Under the pieces are notes generated by a model. That model had not been told where the DNA came from. It ran no database searches and was given only the letters and a program-made list of their open reading frames with translations. Shown here one piece after another: positions 17,963 through 26,149 of a stretch of 64,000 bases of DNA; the first letter of the stretch is position 1; each line of letters opens with the position of its first letter. The stretch lies in contig OY282377.1 in the NCBI GenBank assembly GCA_958295785.1, forward strand, positions 696,394 through 760,393, in the 5' to 3' direction. The position numbers and the translations under genes were made by a program. This DNA is from an uncultured Latescibacterota bacterium. Lineage in GTDB: Bacteria; Latescibacterota; UBA2968.

Positions 17963-18751
17963 ATGTCTTTGGATGCGATGACCGAGGTTTATGAGAAGCA
18001 GGGGTTTTTGACGCAGGTCAAGGTGTTTTCAGAACGCGAGATTGGGCAGTTTCGCGCGTCCTTTGACGCATTGGAAACGCGAGAAGGCCGCGAGAAATGC
18101 CAGATTGGTTTGCAGGGGCGGCATTTTGACGAGGCATTTATCTGGCGGTTGGCAACCGATGCGCGCGTTTTGGACGTGATTCAGGCCGTGATGGGCGAGG
18201 ATGTGATGCTGTTGTCAACCCATTTTTTTTGCAAATATCCCGATCCAGAAGCGAAAAAATTTGTCGCATGGCACCAAGACATTACGTATTGGGGGCTTGA
18301 ACCGCCCATTGCACACACGGCTTGGATCGCCATTGACGACGCGGATGTGGAAAATGGGTGTATGCGCTTTATTCCGGGGTCGCACAAAAATGGGATTGCG
18401 ACGCACGGCAAGTCCATGCGCGAAGGCAATTTGCTGAGTATCAACCAAGAGATTCCCGATGAATGCGTGGATGACAGCGCGGCGGTCAATATTGTATTAA
18501 AAGCCGGGCAGATGTCCGTACACCACGGGCAGTTGTTCCACGCGAGCAATCCCAATCGGTCAACCCGGCGGCGATGCGGCCTGACGGTTCGGTTCATTCC
18601 CCCGAATGTCAAACAGGCCCATCTCAATTCACACGATCAGACGTGGCAACCCATTGTCTTGCGCGGCGAAGATCGCTTTGGGCATTTTCCAAAGACAGAC
18701 ATGCCGTTTCCATTAAAAGCAAGTGCCCCACTGGCAAGGCGCGAGAGGTAA
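17963..18751 (+). CDS. Phytanoyl-CoA dioxygenase (PhyH) family oxygenase
   Basis: 262 residues. Iron ligands are H104-x-D106 (AWHQDITYW) and H193 (LFHASNPN), followed by arginines in STRRRCG that can hold 2-oxoglutarate. The start at 17963 follows AAAGGAAAAA. An upstream in-frame ATG at 17912 overlaps the DapF-family gene and was not chosen. The product should be a soluble Fe(II)/2-oxoglutarate oxygenase of unknown substrate. Close linkage to the DapF-family gene suggests both act on the same, perhaps amino-acid-like, compound; this is inference. Confidence 0.85.
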   Translation: MSLDAMTEVYEKQGFLTQVKVFSEREIGQFRASFDALETREGREKCQIGLQGRHFDEAFIWRLATDARVLDVIQAVMGEDVMLLSTHFFCKYPDPEAKKFVAWHQDITYWGLEPPIAHTAWIAIDDADVENGCMRFIPGSHKNGIATHGKSMREGNLLSINQEIPDECVDDSAAVNIVLKAGQMSVHHGQLFHASNPNRSTRRRCGLTVRFIPPNVKQAHLNSHDQTWQPIVLRGEDRFGHFPKTDMPFPLKASAPLARRER

Positions 18752-18774
18752 GAGGCAAGATGCGAGGATAGGAA

Positions 18775-18805
18775 CGTAGGGGCGGTGCCCCTGTGCCCGC
18801 CCGAA
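18775..18805. repeat. GTAGGGGC-type interspersed repeat
   Basis: A copy of the short intergenic palindromic repeat described at 6766, lying between the convergent PhyH and mutS genes. Confidence 0.8.
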
Positions 18806-18891
18806 AAGGCAAGAGACAAGAAGGCCGCTAGGCTCCAGGCCCTCAAGCGGTCAGCGGTGGGAGCTGATTGCTGATAGCCCCAAACAAAAAG

Positions 18892-18927
18892 CCCGAGTTC
18901 ATTGCGAACCCGGGCTCGTGTTTTTTG
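18892..18927 (-). terminator. Bidirectional-looking terminator between PhyH and mutS
   Basis: The inverted repeat GCCCGAGTTC / GAACCCGGGC (one mismatch) encloses a 5-base loop. On the minus strand it runs directly into TTTTTGTTT, which suits mutS. On the plus strand a T run follows after about five bases. Confidence 0.75.
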
Positions 18928-19018
18928 GATTATCGGAACCAACTGTCCTACCTTCGTTATTCGCTCCGCTCATTTGCCTACGAGAAAGGGGAAATGACTT
19001 CTCGCCTCCCCGCGATCA

Positions 19019-21751
19019 TTACTTCAGTTCTCGTTGCGTCAACGCCCGTTTCCACGCATCCAATTTGACCAGGGCTTCTATCGGCGTGAGGTGGGCCACG
19101 TCTAAGTCGCGCAATTCAGACAGCATGGGGTGGTCTTTGAGTTCGACCCGCACATCTGATGCCGGGGCAAACAAGGGGATTTGCCCGTTTTCCTGCACGC
19201 GGTCAGATGGGGGGGAGAGGTCATTTTGCTCGTTGTAGCGCGATGGCTGTGCGTCGGGGCTGTTTGGTTTTGACTCCGCCGACAAATCGTTTCGCGCTTG
19301 CTGGCGTTTTGGCCCCACTGACAGGTCGTTTTGCTCCAGTCGGGTCAAAATCTCCTTTGCCCGCGCGATCATCTCTGCTGGCATGCCGGCCAGACGCGCC
19401 ACCTCAATGCCGTAGCTGTGATCGCATCCGCCCGGCACTAAGCGGTGCAAAAACGCGATGGCATCGCTCGTCTCGCGCACGGCAACGCTGTAATTCTTCA
19501 CCCGCGGCAACAAGTCCTCCAATTCCGTCAACTCGTGGTAATGCGTTGCAAATAACGTGCGCGGCCTGAGTTGTTCGGCATTGTGCAAATACTCGGTCAT
19601 GGCCCAGGCAATGCTCAACCCGTCAAACGTGCTCGTCCCGCGCCCGATCTCGTCCAAAAGCACCAGACTTTTGGGCGTGGCATTGTTCAAAATATTCGCG
19701 GCTTCGTTCATTTCCACCAAAAACGTACTTTCGCCCCGGGCGAGGTTGTCGGACGCGCCCACCCGTGTAAAAATGCGATCCACCACGCCGATGCGCGCAC
19801 TGCGCGCCGGCACAAAACTGCCAATTTGCGCCAACAGCACAATCAGCCCGGCCTGGCGCAAAATCGTGGATTTCCCCGACATATTTGGGCCGGTGATCAG
19901 CAAAATTTGATCGGACTCGCCGTCTATCGTCAGGTCATTGGGCACAAAATTGCCGCCCGGCAGCAAGAGCTCGACCGCGGGGTGGCGACCTTCTGCAATG
20001 TCGATACGCACGCCCTCGTCCACGCGGGGGCGCGCGTAATCATTGGCAGATGCCACCTCGGCCAACGTGCTCAACACATCTACGGCGGCCACGGCCAATG
20101 CGGTGCGCTGCACGGGTTCGACCCACTCGGCCACCTTTTCGCGCAAGTGGGCAAACAAATCGCGCTCGAGGTCTTTGGCGCGCTCGTCTGCACCCAAAAT
20201 TTTCGCCTCCCAATCCTTCAACTCCGGCGTGATGTACCGCTCGGCATTGACCAGCGTTTGCTTGCGTACAAAATACGCGGGCACCTTGTCCTGATTCGCC
20301 TTTGTCACCTCGATATAATAGCCAAACGCCTTGTTGTATCCCACCTTCAAAGACGCGATGCCGGTCTTCTCGCGCTCATCTGCCTGCAAGTTGGCGACCC
20401 AATCGCGCCCGCCCGAGGCGATCTCCCGCAATTCGTCTAATTCGCTGTGATAGCCCGTGCGGATGTATCCGCCATCGCTGGTCTGCGCCGGGGGATCGTC
20501 TTCGAGCGTTTGGGCGATCAAGTCGATGAGTTGCGTCAGGTCGGGCATGCCGTGATCGCGTGCGCGCACCAGCAAATCCGCCTGAAAAACGCGCAGGGTT
20601 TTTCGCAGGGGCACAACCGCTTCCAAGGATCGGCGCAGGGCCACGAGTTCGCGTGGATTCGCCCGATTGCAACAAATTTTGGACATCAACCGCTCGAGAT
20701 CGCCCACGCGGCGCAGGATTTCTCTCGCATCTTCTCGACACGTCGCCGTTTCGACAAATGCCTGCACGGCGTCCAACCGCGCCTCGATGCGCGGGACATC
20801 CACGAGCGGTTGCGACAGCCATGCGCGCAGAATTCGCGCGCCCGGCGGGGTACGCGTTTTGTCCAAAACCCCGAACAGCGTGCCCTCGCGTCGGCCTTCT
20901 TGAATGGTGGCAATCAACTCCAAATTGCGTTGCGTCACCAAATCCAGTTCCATGGCCGACTCGGTGCGTTCGCGGGCCAAGCGCGTCATGTGCGACACGG
21001 CGCCTTTCTGGTTTTCGCGCAAATAACACAGCACCCCACCCGCAGCGCGGACGCCAACCGTGAGATCGTCGCACCCAAAGCCCTTGAGCGAGGCCACCTT
21101 GAAGTGCTCCTTCAAGGTGTCGTACGCATAGCGGTGTTCAAAATGCCAATCCTCTAATTGCGTGAGCAACGCGCCCGGCACTTGCGCGGCGAACTCGGCT
21201 TCGTTGTCCTTGGCCCATGACTCGGGCGCCAGCACTTCTGCGGGTGTCATGCGCGACAGTGTTTCCCACAAATCCCCTGCGGCGCGTTCAGACGCCTTGA
21301 ACATGCCGGTCGATAAATCTGCGGTCGCCATGCCCAGTTGATCGCTGGCGACAAAAATGCCCACGAGATAATTGTTGCGCTTCTGATCGAGCAAATCATC
21401 GGACAAGACCGTGCCCGGGGATACGACCTGCACCACTTCGCGGCGCACCACTTTTTTGCCCTTTTGCGGGGGCTCCATCTGCTCGCAAATCGCCACCTTT
21501 TTGCCGGCCCTGATGAGTCTCGCCAAATAAGTATCCAGCGCGTGATGCGGCACGCCTGCCAGCGGGATGTTGCTGCTGCCGCGCCCGTTGTTGCGCGCGG
21601 TCAATGTCAATCCCAAAAGTTGCGATGCCACGACCGCGTCGTCGTAAAACGTCTCGTAAAAATCGCCCATCCGAAACAGCAAAATCGCATCGGGGTGTTG
21701 CTCCTTAAAGCGCGTATACTGCGCCATCGCCGGCGTCAATTTTTGTGTCAT
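19019..21751 (-). CDS. mutS: DNA mismatch repair ATPase MutS
   Basis: 910 residues. The mismatch-reading Phe-x-Glu is present (GDFYETFYDD, F31 and E33). The connector and clamp domains follow. The ATPase has GPNMSGKST near residue 620 and LLDEIGRGTSTFDG. It recognises mispaired bases and signals to MutL. The length slightly exceeds the usual 850-880 because of a proline/serine-rich segment near the C-terminus with three NDLS motifs, before the conserved dimerisation tail (LTPIEALVKLDAWK). It stands alone on the minus strand, convergent with the PhyH gene; a terminator lies just beyond its 3' end. Confidence 0.97.
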   Translation of the reverse strand: MTQKLTPAMAQYTRFKEQHPDAILLFRMGDFYETFYDDAVVASQLLGLTLTARNNGRGSSNIPLAGVPHHALDTYLARLIRAGKKVAICEQMEPPQKGKKVVRREVVQVVSPGTVLSDDLLDQKRNNYLVGIFVASDQLGMATADLSTGMFKASERAAGDLWETLSRMTPAEVLAPESWAKDNEAEFAAQVPGALLTQLEDWHFEHRYAYDTLKEHFKVASLKGFGCDDLTVGVRAAGGVLCYLRENQKGAVSHMTRLARERTESAMELDLVTQRNLELIATIQEGRREGTLFGVLDKTRTPPGARILRAWLSQPLVDVPRIEARLDAVQAFVETATCREDAREILRRVGDLERLMSKICCNRANPRELVALRRSLEAVVPLRKTLRVFQADLLVRARDHGMPDLTQLIDLIAQTLEDDPPAQTSDGGYIRTGYHSELDELREIASGGRDWVANLQADEREKTGIASLKVGYNKAFGYYIEVTKANQDKVPAYFVRKQTLVNAERYITPELKDWEAKILGADERAKDLERDLFAHLREKVAEWVEPVQRTALAVAAVDVLSTLAEVASANDYARPRVDEGVRIDIAEGRHPAVELLLPGGNFVPNDLTIDGESDQILLITGPNMSGKSTILRQAGLIVLLAQIGSFVPARSARIGVVDRIFTRVGASDNLARGESTFLVEMNEAANILNNATPKSLVLLDEIGRGTSTFDGLSIAWAMTEYLHNAEQLRPRTLFATHYHELTELEDLLPRVKNYSVAVRETSDAIAFLHRLVPGGCDHSYGIEVARLAGMPAEMIARAKEILTRLEQNDLSVGPKRQQARNDLSAESKPNSPDAQPSRYNEQNDLSPPSDRVQENGQIPLFAPASDVRVELKDHPMLSELRDLDVAHLTPIEALVKLDAWKRALTQRELK

Positions 21752-21819
21752 AGTATCACCTCATCGTATCTCCGGGCGGGCATGGGAACTATGCCCATAT
21801 TCTCACCACTTGTATCTTA

Positions 21820-22242
21820 TACCAATTTGCTTTTAAGTTGTCCGTATCCTGCCTCCCATCAGGGATGAATGAGGAATTGGGGACAGACTTACGTAAAGCG
21901 TTTGGTTCTGCCTCCGCGTGGATTGTCTTTGATGCCTTCGGCGACCTACTTTTTTTCAACAGCAAAAAAAAGTAGGCAAAAAATGCCGCTCTCATGCGCC
22001 GAGGGGCTGGCACAGCGCAAAGTGCTTTTGTAATAGGACGACATGCGTTGGCCTGCGAAGGAAGTTGCAAGAGGGAGGTTGGTTGCACGACGGCCTTGCG
22101 CGCTGTGCATGATGGCCTGGTCTGATGGTCTTTTGGGATGGCCTGGTTGCCCTGGCTTCTTTGAATGACTGGGTAACGTCAAGGGAATCATTTGCTGGCA
22201 ACATAGCGCATCACATGAGGTCAACAGCAATTCAATTTGGTA
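21820..22242. mobile_element. MITE-1 copy 1, about 420 bp non-autonomous repeat
   Basis: This block is nearly the same as 46401-46820 and, with an insertion, 45023-45600. Its ends form short inverted repeats (TACCAATTTG and CAATTTGGTA). An internal hairpin (CCTACTTTTTTT / AAAAAAAGTAGG) could end transcription. Short frames inside are not conserved as genes. It fills most of the 700-base gap upstream of mutS. Confidence 0.75.
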
Positions 22243-22309
22243 TTACATTCACATTTGTATGGGTGTTGTGCGGAGACTGTCCGTTGACTGCTTGGGGGTT
22301 GCGTGTGCG

Positions 22310-22338
22310 GACAGGCACGGGGGCATTGTCCCTACGGG
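22310..22338. repeat. GTAGGGGC-type interspersed repeat (ACAGGCACGGGG variant)
   Basis: An inverted copy of the short intergenic repeat. Together with MITE-1 it occupies the gap between mutS and the gene ending at 22456; nothing else is recognisable there. Confidence 0.65.
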
Positions 22339-22455
22339 TGATGGGGACAGAATGGGGCAATGGACTGCGAATCGCTTGGTCGTTGAGGCGAGCACAGAAG
22401 CTCGAGCCCTTCTGTTTCTCTCGTTCCCATCTCACCTCTTGTATCTCGGCTATGG

Positions 22456-23022
22456 CTACTCACCCACCGCTTTTCGATGCGAATAATCAAATAGCAATTG
22501 CCATTCGCGCAGTTGAATTTCGCGGCAGAGCGCGTCGTGTGTCGAATGGCGTTCGAGGGCATCGGCGCACAGATCGACATAAGCCGCCGCATCCCAGCGC
22601 GACTGCGCGGTCAAAAATTCTGGCGCGTCTGAAACGCCGCTCGCAATACGGGCCGTTGCTCGGCACAACTCGTCAAAAACCGGGTGATCGCCCACTTTGC
22701 CAAACCAGTATTTGGAATTGGAAAAATCGGGTTCGCGGCGGTGCATGATGCCGTGCCAATAACTTCCGGTCGGGGTGTGAATGCCTTGGCTGATGGTGTG
22801 GGACGCATCCAAAAAGTTGTGGTACAACCACGCGCCGGAAATACAGGCATTTGCCATATCTTCATCCACGACTGCTTTGCCGGCAAAAGCAGACCGCACA
22901 GTCAGCGCGTCGAGTTTGCTTTTTGCCGCGGCATTCTCTTTTCCGCCATCCAGCGGATTCAACCGCTTTTCGGAAATCAATTCCGCAAAAACATCGCCAT
23001 AAGCACTTGCGTCAAAAGACAT
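22456..23022 (-). CDS. Conserved hypothetical protein
   Basis: 188 residues, soluble, with no signal peptide. The central segment is rich in histidine and aromatic residues (TPTGSYWHGIMHRREPDF, then YWFGKVGDHPVF), a pattern I associate with an unnamed conserved family in Planctomycetes-like and related genomes. AAAAGGAGTAACAC precedes the ATG. It is transcribed in the same direction as mutS but is separated from it by 700 bases of repeats, so it is probably monocistronic. No function can be assigned. Confidence 0.7.
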   Translation of the reverse strand: MSFDASAYGDVFAELISEKRLNPLDGGKENAAAKSKLDALTVRSAFAGKAVVDEDMANACISGAWLYHNFLDASHTISQGIHTPTGSYWHGIMHRREPDFSNSKYWFGKVGDHPVFDELCRATARIASGVSDAPEFLTAQSRWDAAAYVDLCADALERHSTHDALCREIQLREWQLLFDYSHRKAVGE

Positions 23023-23091
23023 TGTGTTACTCCTTTTTTAGTTGCGGACGCCTCGCCACAATCAGCTATCAGCGCTCGCCGCTGGGTACGA

Positions 23092-23424
23092 GGACAGGCA
23101 CGGGGGCCTGTCCCTACGATTGATGGGGTGGAGGAGGTTGGCCCTGCCCCTGACCACTATTAATCCTAAAAGTTACTTTTAGACATGTAGAAATGTTCGG
23201 CGTGCGTCAAGGGTTTTTCGGAGTGGTCAGCAGTCAGTGGTCAGTCTCCGCCCAACCCCTGTCTGAATCAGGATTTTCAGGATGAAAGGCAATCGTAGGG
23301 GCGATGCCCCCGTGCCCGCCCGAATGGGCGAATCAACGGATGGGATACAAACAACTGGCGACCCCCCGTTCAAAGGCACAAAAGGCGAGCCGTGTGTGTA
23401 GGGGCGATGCCCCCGTGCTCGCCC
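23092..23424. repeat. Cluster of three GTAGGGGC-type repeats in a gene-free stretch
   Basis: The gap 23023-23639 holds repeat copies at 23092-23118 (inverted), 23294-23322 and 23398-23424, plus short TGGTCAG/CAGTCAG runs near 23225. I see no gene in it. Confidence 0.7.
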
Positions 23425-23639
23425 AAAGATAAGGGCGACGGCATTACAGAAGTAATCCAGTGACTTTTTGGAGGTGGAACAGTGGGGGCTGGTCGCTGAT
23501 CGCTTTACCCCTTCAAATTCATTGACATTCCCATTGCGAACTCTATCTTCTGAACGGGTCGGCTATCGCAATCACCATCGCTTTAGGCCCTTTGTTTTGC
23601 CGACCAATAGGGCTGAGGCGACAACGGGAGATACACACA

Positions 23640-24401
23640 ATGAAATTGGGAATCGTGACGTACCAAATCGCCGCGGACTGGGATGTTCCCACCCTCACCG
23701 AAACCTGTGCCAAACTCGGCTACAGCGGGGTTGAACTTCGCACCACGCACGCTCACGGCGTTGAAGCGCACCTCTCGGCGGCACAGCGGCGGGATGTTCG
23801 CAAGCAATTTGAAGATGGCGGGGTTGAAATCGCGGGATTGGGCACGGCGTTTGAATTTCATTCGGACGATCCCGGCGTTGTGCGCGAGAATATCCACGGC
23901 ACTATTGAATACGCCAAACTCGCCGCGGACCTGGGTTGCCCGGGCGTGAAGGTGCGGCCCAATGGCCTGCAAACCGGCAAGGGCATTTCGGTTGAACAAA
24001 CGCTGGAACAAATCGGCACATCCGTGCGCGAATGCGCGGTTGTAGCGGCTGATCTGGGCGTGCAAATTCGCGTTGAAGTACACGGAAAAGAAACGCAAAA
24101 ACCCGCGTATATGCGGACCATCATGGATTGCGCGGATCACGACAATGCGTATGTGTGCTGGAACTCGAACTTGGGCGAGGTCGAAGCTGGATCCATCAAA
24201 GCCAATTTTGATTTGCTCAAACACAAAATCGGTCTGGTACACATCACCGAATTGTGCAACGCAGCCTATCCCTGGCGCGAGCTTTTCGCCTTGCTCAAAG
24301 CCGAGGGCTATGCGGGCTATACACTGGCCGAAATCCCCGGCAGTTCGGATGCCGAGCGACTGCTTCAATATTACAAGGCGTTGTGGGAAGCGTATCAGTA
24401 G
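23640..24401 (+). CDS. Sugar phosphate isomerase/epimerase (xylose-isomerase-like TIM barrel)
   Basis: 253 residues. The start MKLGIVTYQIA and the segments YSGVELRT, VKVRPNG, RVEVHGKET, VCWNSN, VHITEL and LAEIPGS match the AP-endonuclease-2/xylose-isomerase-like barrel. Glutamate and histidine metal ligands lie at strand ends. Such enzymes isomerise or epimerise sugars, often in inositol or uronate breakdown; the substrate is unknown. GGGAG precedes ATG 23640. It is a single plus-strand gene bounded on both sides by interspersed repeats. Confidence 0.8.
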   Translation: MKLGIVTYQIAADWDVPTLTETCAKLGYSGVELRTTHAHGVEAHLSAAQRRDVRKQFEDGGVEIAGLGTAFEFHSDDPGVVRENIHGTIEYAKLAADLGCPGVKVRPNGLQTGKGISVEQTLEQIGTSVRECAVVAADLGVQIRVEVHGKETQKPAYMRTIMDCADHDNAYVCWNSNLGEVEAGSIKANFDLLKHKIGLVHITELCNAAYPWRELFALLKAEGYAGYTLAEIPGSSDAERLLQYYKALWEAYQ

Positions 24402-24417
24402 GAAGAGGTAAGAGAAT

Positions 24418-24571
24418 GTAGGGGCGATGCCCCCGCGCTCGCCTAAAGGTACAAGATGTAAGACGAGCGGTGTGTAGGGGCGTGCCTGTTTCGGTACATC
24501 CCCATGTGTATTCCGCCCTTTGGCACAAAAGGCGAGCGGTGTATGTAGGGGCGATGCCCCCGTGCTCGCCC
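24418..24571. repeat. Cluster of GTAGGGGC-type repeats
   Basis: Full copies at 24418-24444 and 24545-24571 and a partial copy from 24474 fill the gap between the convergent isomerase and pncC genes. Confidence 0.7.
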
Positions 24572-24662
24572 AAAGGTACAAAGACGCGAGACGCAAGAAG
24601 GCCGCGCCCGATCACCCAAGGCGATATGTGCTGAACGCTGAAAGCCGAAAGCGGATTGCTTT

Positions 24663-25145
24663 TCACCTCTTGCCTCTCACCCTTTCAATCGCCATTTGCA
24701 AGGCCGCCTCTGCGATGGCGTTGCGAATGGCATCGCGGTCGCCATCAAATTGAAACTGTTCACACGTCACGCCCGTCGCGCTGGCGAGTGCGATATACGC
24801 CGTGCCGATGGGTTTTGGGGATTGACCGCGAATCGGGCCGGCGATTCCTGTCTCGGCCAATCCCAAATTCGCGCCGCTCGCTTTTTGTATGCCCACGGCC
24901 ATGGCGCGGGCGGCTTTCGCGCTCACCGCACCGTACGTGTCTATCGCCTGTTCGTCTATCCCGAGCATTTCGCATTTGGACGCCTTGCTATACGCGACAA
25001 CCCCGCGCTCGTAATAAGCCGAACTGCCCGGCACCGAGACAATGCGGGCGCTGATCAGCCCTCCAGTCGTGGTTTCTGCAACCGCGATTGTCCAGCCCTG
25101 TTCTCGGAGCAAGTTGCCGAGCGCGATTTCCAATGGTTCAGACAT
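24663..25145 (-). CDS. pncC: CinA C-terminal-domain protein, nicotinamide-nucleotide amidase
   Basis: 160 residues, the size of stand-alone PncC. Family hallmarks are AETTTGGLISARIVSVPGSS, GVVAYSKASK, GAVSAKAARAMA and AETGIAGP. The enzyme deamidates nicotinamide mononucleotide to nicotinate mononucleotide in NAD recycling. The usual AESCTGG is AETTTGG here, so the serine and cysteine are both threonine. No clear Shine-Dalgarno precedes the ATG. It lies at the end of a minus-strand run after a PhyH gene. Confidence 0.85.
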   Translation of the reverse strand: MSEPLEIALGNLLREQGWTIAVAETTTGGLISARIVSVPGSSAYYERGVVAYSKASKCEMLGIDEQAIDTYGAVSAKAARAMAVGIQKASGANLGLAETGIAGPIRGQSPKPIGTAYIALASATGVTCEQFQFDGDRDAIRNAIAEAALQMAIERVRGKR

Positions 25146-25247
25146 GTTTAAAAAAAAGAAAAACTCAGAAGTTGGCTTAAAATTGTCGGGATCTACCCCC
25201 CTAACCCCTGTGACTTGCGCCGCAGCGATGCGCCGTGCCTTCCCGAC

Positions 25248-26075
25248 TCAACCGTGGAAGACCTGCACTTGATCGGATGGCTTACCCGCCACGGTTGCTG
25301 GATTCAGGGCTCCTTCCCCGAAGAGGATCGGAAAAGTCTGTCCCGTACGCAGGGAACGGGTCTTGGCATTCATATAAGTGGTACTGAACGCCCGCCGGGG
25401 CGCCGAGGTCGTGTTGATGCCTGACCGGTGGAGTTGGAAGTTGTGGAGCAGGACGGCCTCTCCTGCCTCGGTCTCCAGATCGATGACGTCCTCGGGGCGG
25501 ATATACTTGGCTCGGTCTTCCTCAGAGGTGTAGTGCCGCTCGTTGAGGATGCCCAGGTTATTGCTGCCCGGCACAATCTGCATGCACCCGCTGGCCACGG
25601 TGGCCGCGTCCAGCCCGGTCCACACCGTGATGATGGGGTTGGTGTCAATGCGCCACCCCGCGCCAATGTCTTGGTGCCAGGGCAAGATGGTGCCGCTTTC
25701 GGCGGGTTTGTTCATGAACATGGCGCGAAATACCGAGACGTTTTCGCCGATGTAGCGACGGGTGATCTGGCGGATGAGGGGATGTTGCATATACGCGAGG
25801 AAGAGGGGGTCTTGTTCGAGGTCGTCGATGCGCCGATAGTTGAGGGTTGGCTCTTGATTGCCCAGCGTTCGGCTCAGGGGGGCGTCAGGGGTTTTGGGGT
25901 TGAGTTGGAAGCGCATGTTGTCGTAGCGCACGCGGGCTAGCATAATATCGTCAATGCGCTGCTGTAGGGCGGCGAGTTTTCCAGGCGACAAAAGATGGCC
26001 CAAGCGCAGGTAGCCCTGGGCCATAAACTGGTCGTGGTGCTGGTCGTCGAACGCCGCGAGCGGGGGCATGTGCAT
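25248..26075 (-). CDS. Phytanoyl-CoA dioxygenase (PhyH) family oxygenase
   Basis: 275 residues. The iron-binding triad is H134-x-D136 (PWHQDIGAG) and H216 (QLHRSGINT), with arginines at PRRAFS for 2-oxoglutarate. AAGGAGA precedes the start MHMPPL. It is divergent in sequence from the other two PhyH genes here. It lies 74 bases after valS, in the same direction. Substrate unknown. Confidence 0.85.
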   Translation of the reverse strand: MHMPPLAAFDDQHHDQFMAQGYLRLGHLLSPGKLAALQQRIDDIMLARVRYDNMRFQLNPKTPDAPLSRTLGNQEPTLNYRRIDDLEQDPLFLAYMQHPLIRQITRRYIGENVSVFRAMFMNKPAESGTILPWHQDIGAGWRIDTNPIITVWTGLDAATVASGCMQIVPGSNNLGILNERHYTSEEDRAKYIRPEDVIDLETEAGEAVLLHNFQLHRSGINTTSAPRRAFSTTYMNAKTRSLRTGQTFPILFGEGALNPATVAGKPSDQVQVFHG

Positions 26076-26149
26076 GGGATGATCTCCTTGGAATTTGTTT
26101 TGGCATCCATCAAATCTACGGATGCCTCATCTTCCGCCCTGATGATTTT

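Noticed and set aside
21789-22088. Small frames inside MITE-1 copies as genes
   Set aside because: The frames differ among copies and reflect repeat sequence, not conserved protein.
22125-22748. Long plus-strand open frame across MITE-1 and the hypothetical gene
   Set aside because: It overlaps a repeat and runs antisense to a better-supported gene with a clear ribosome-binding site.
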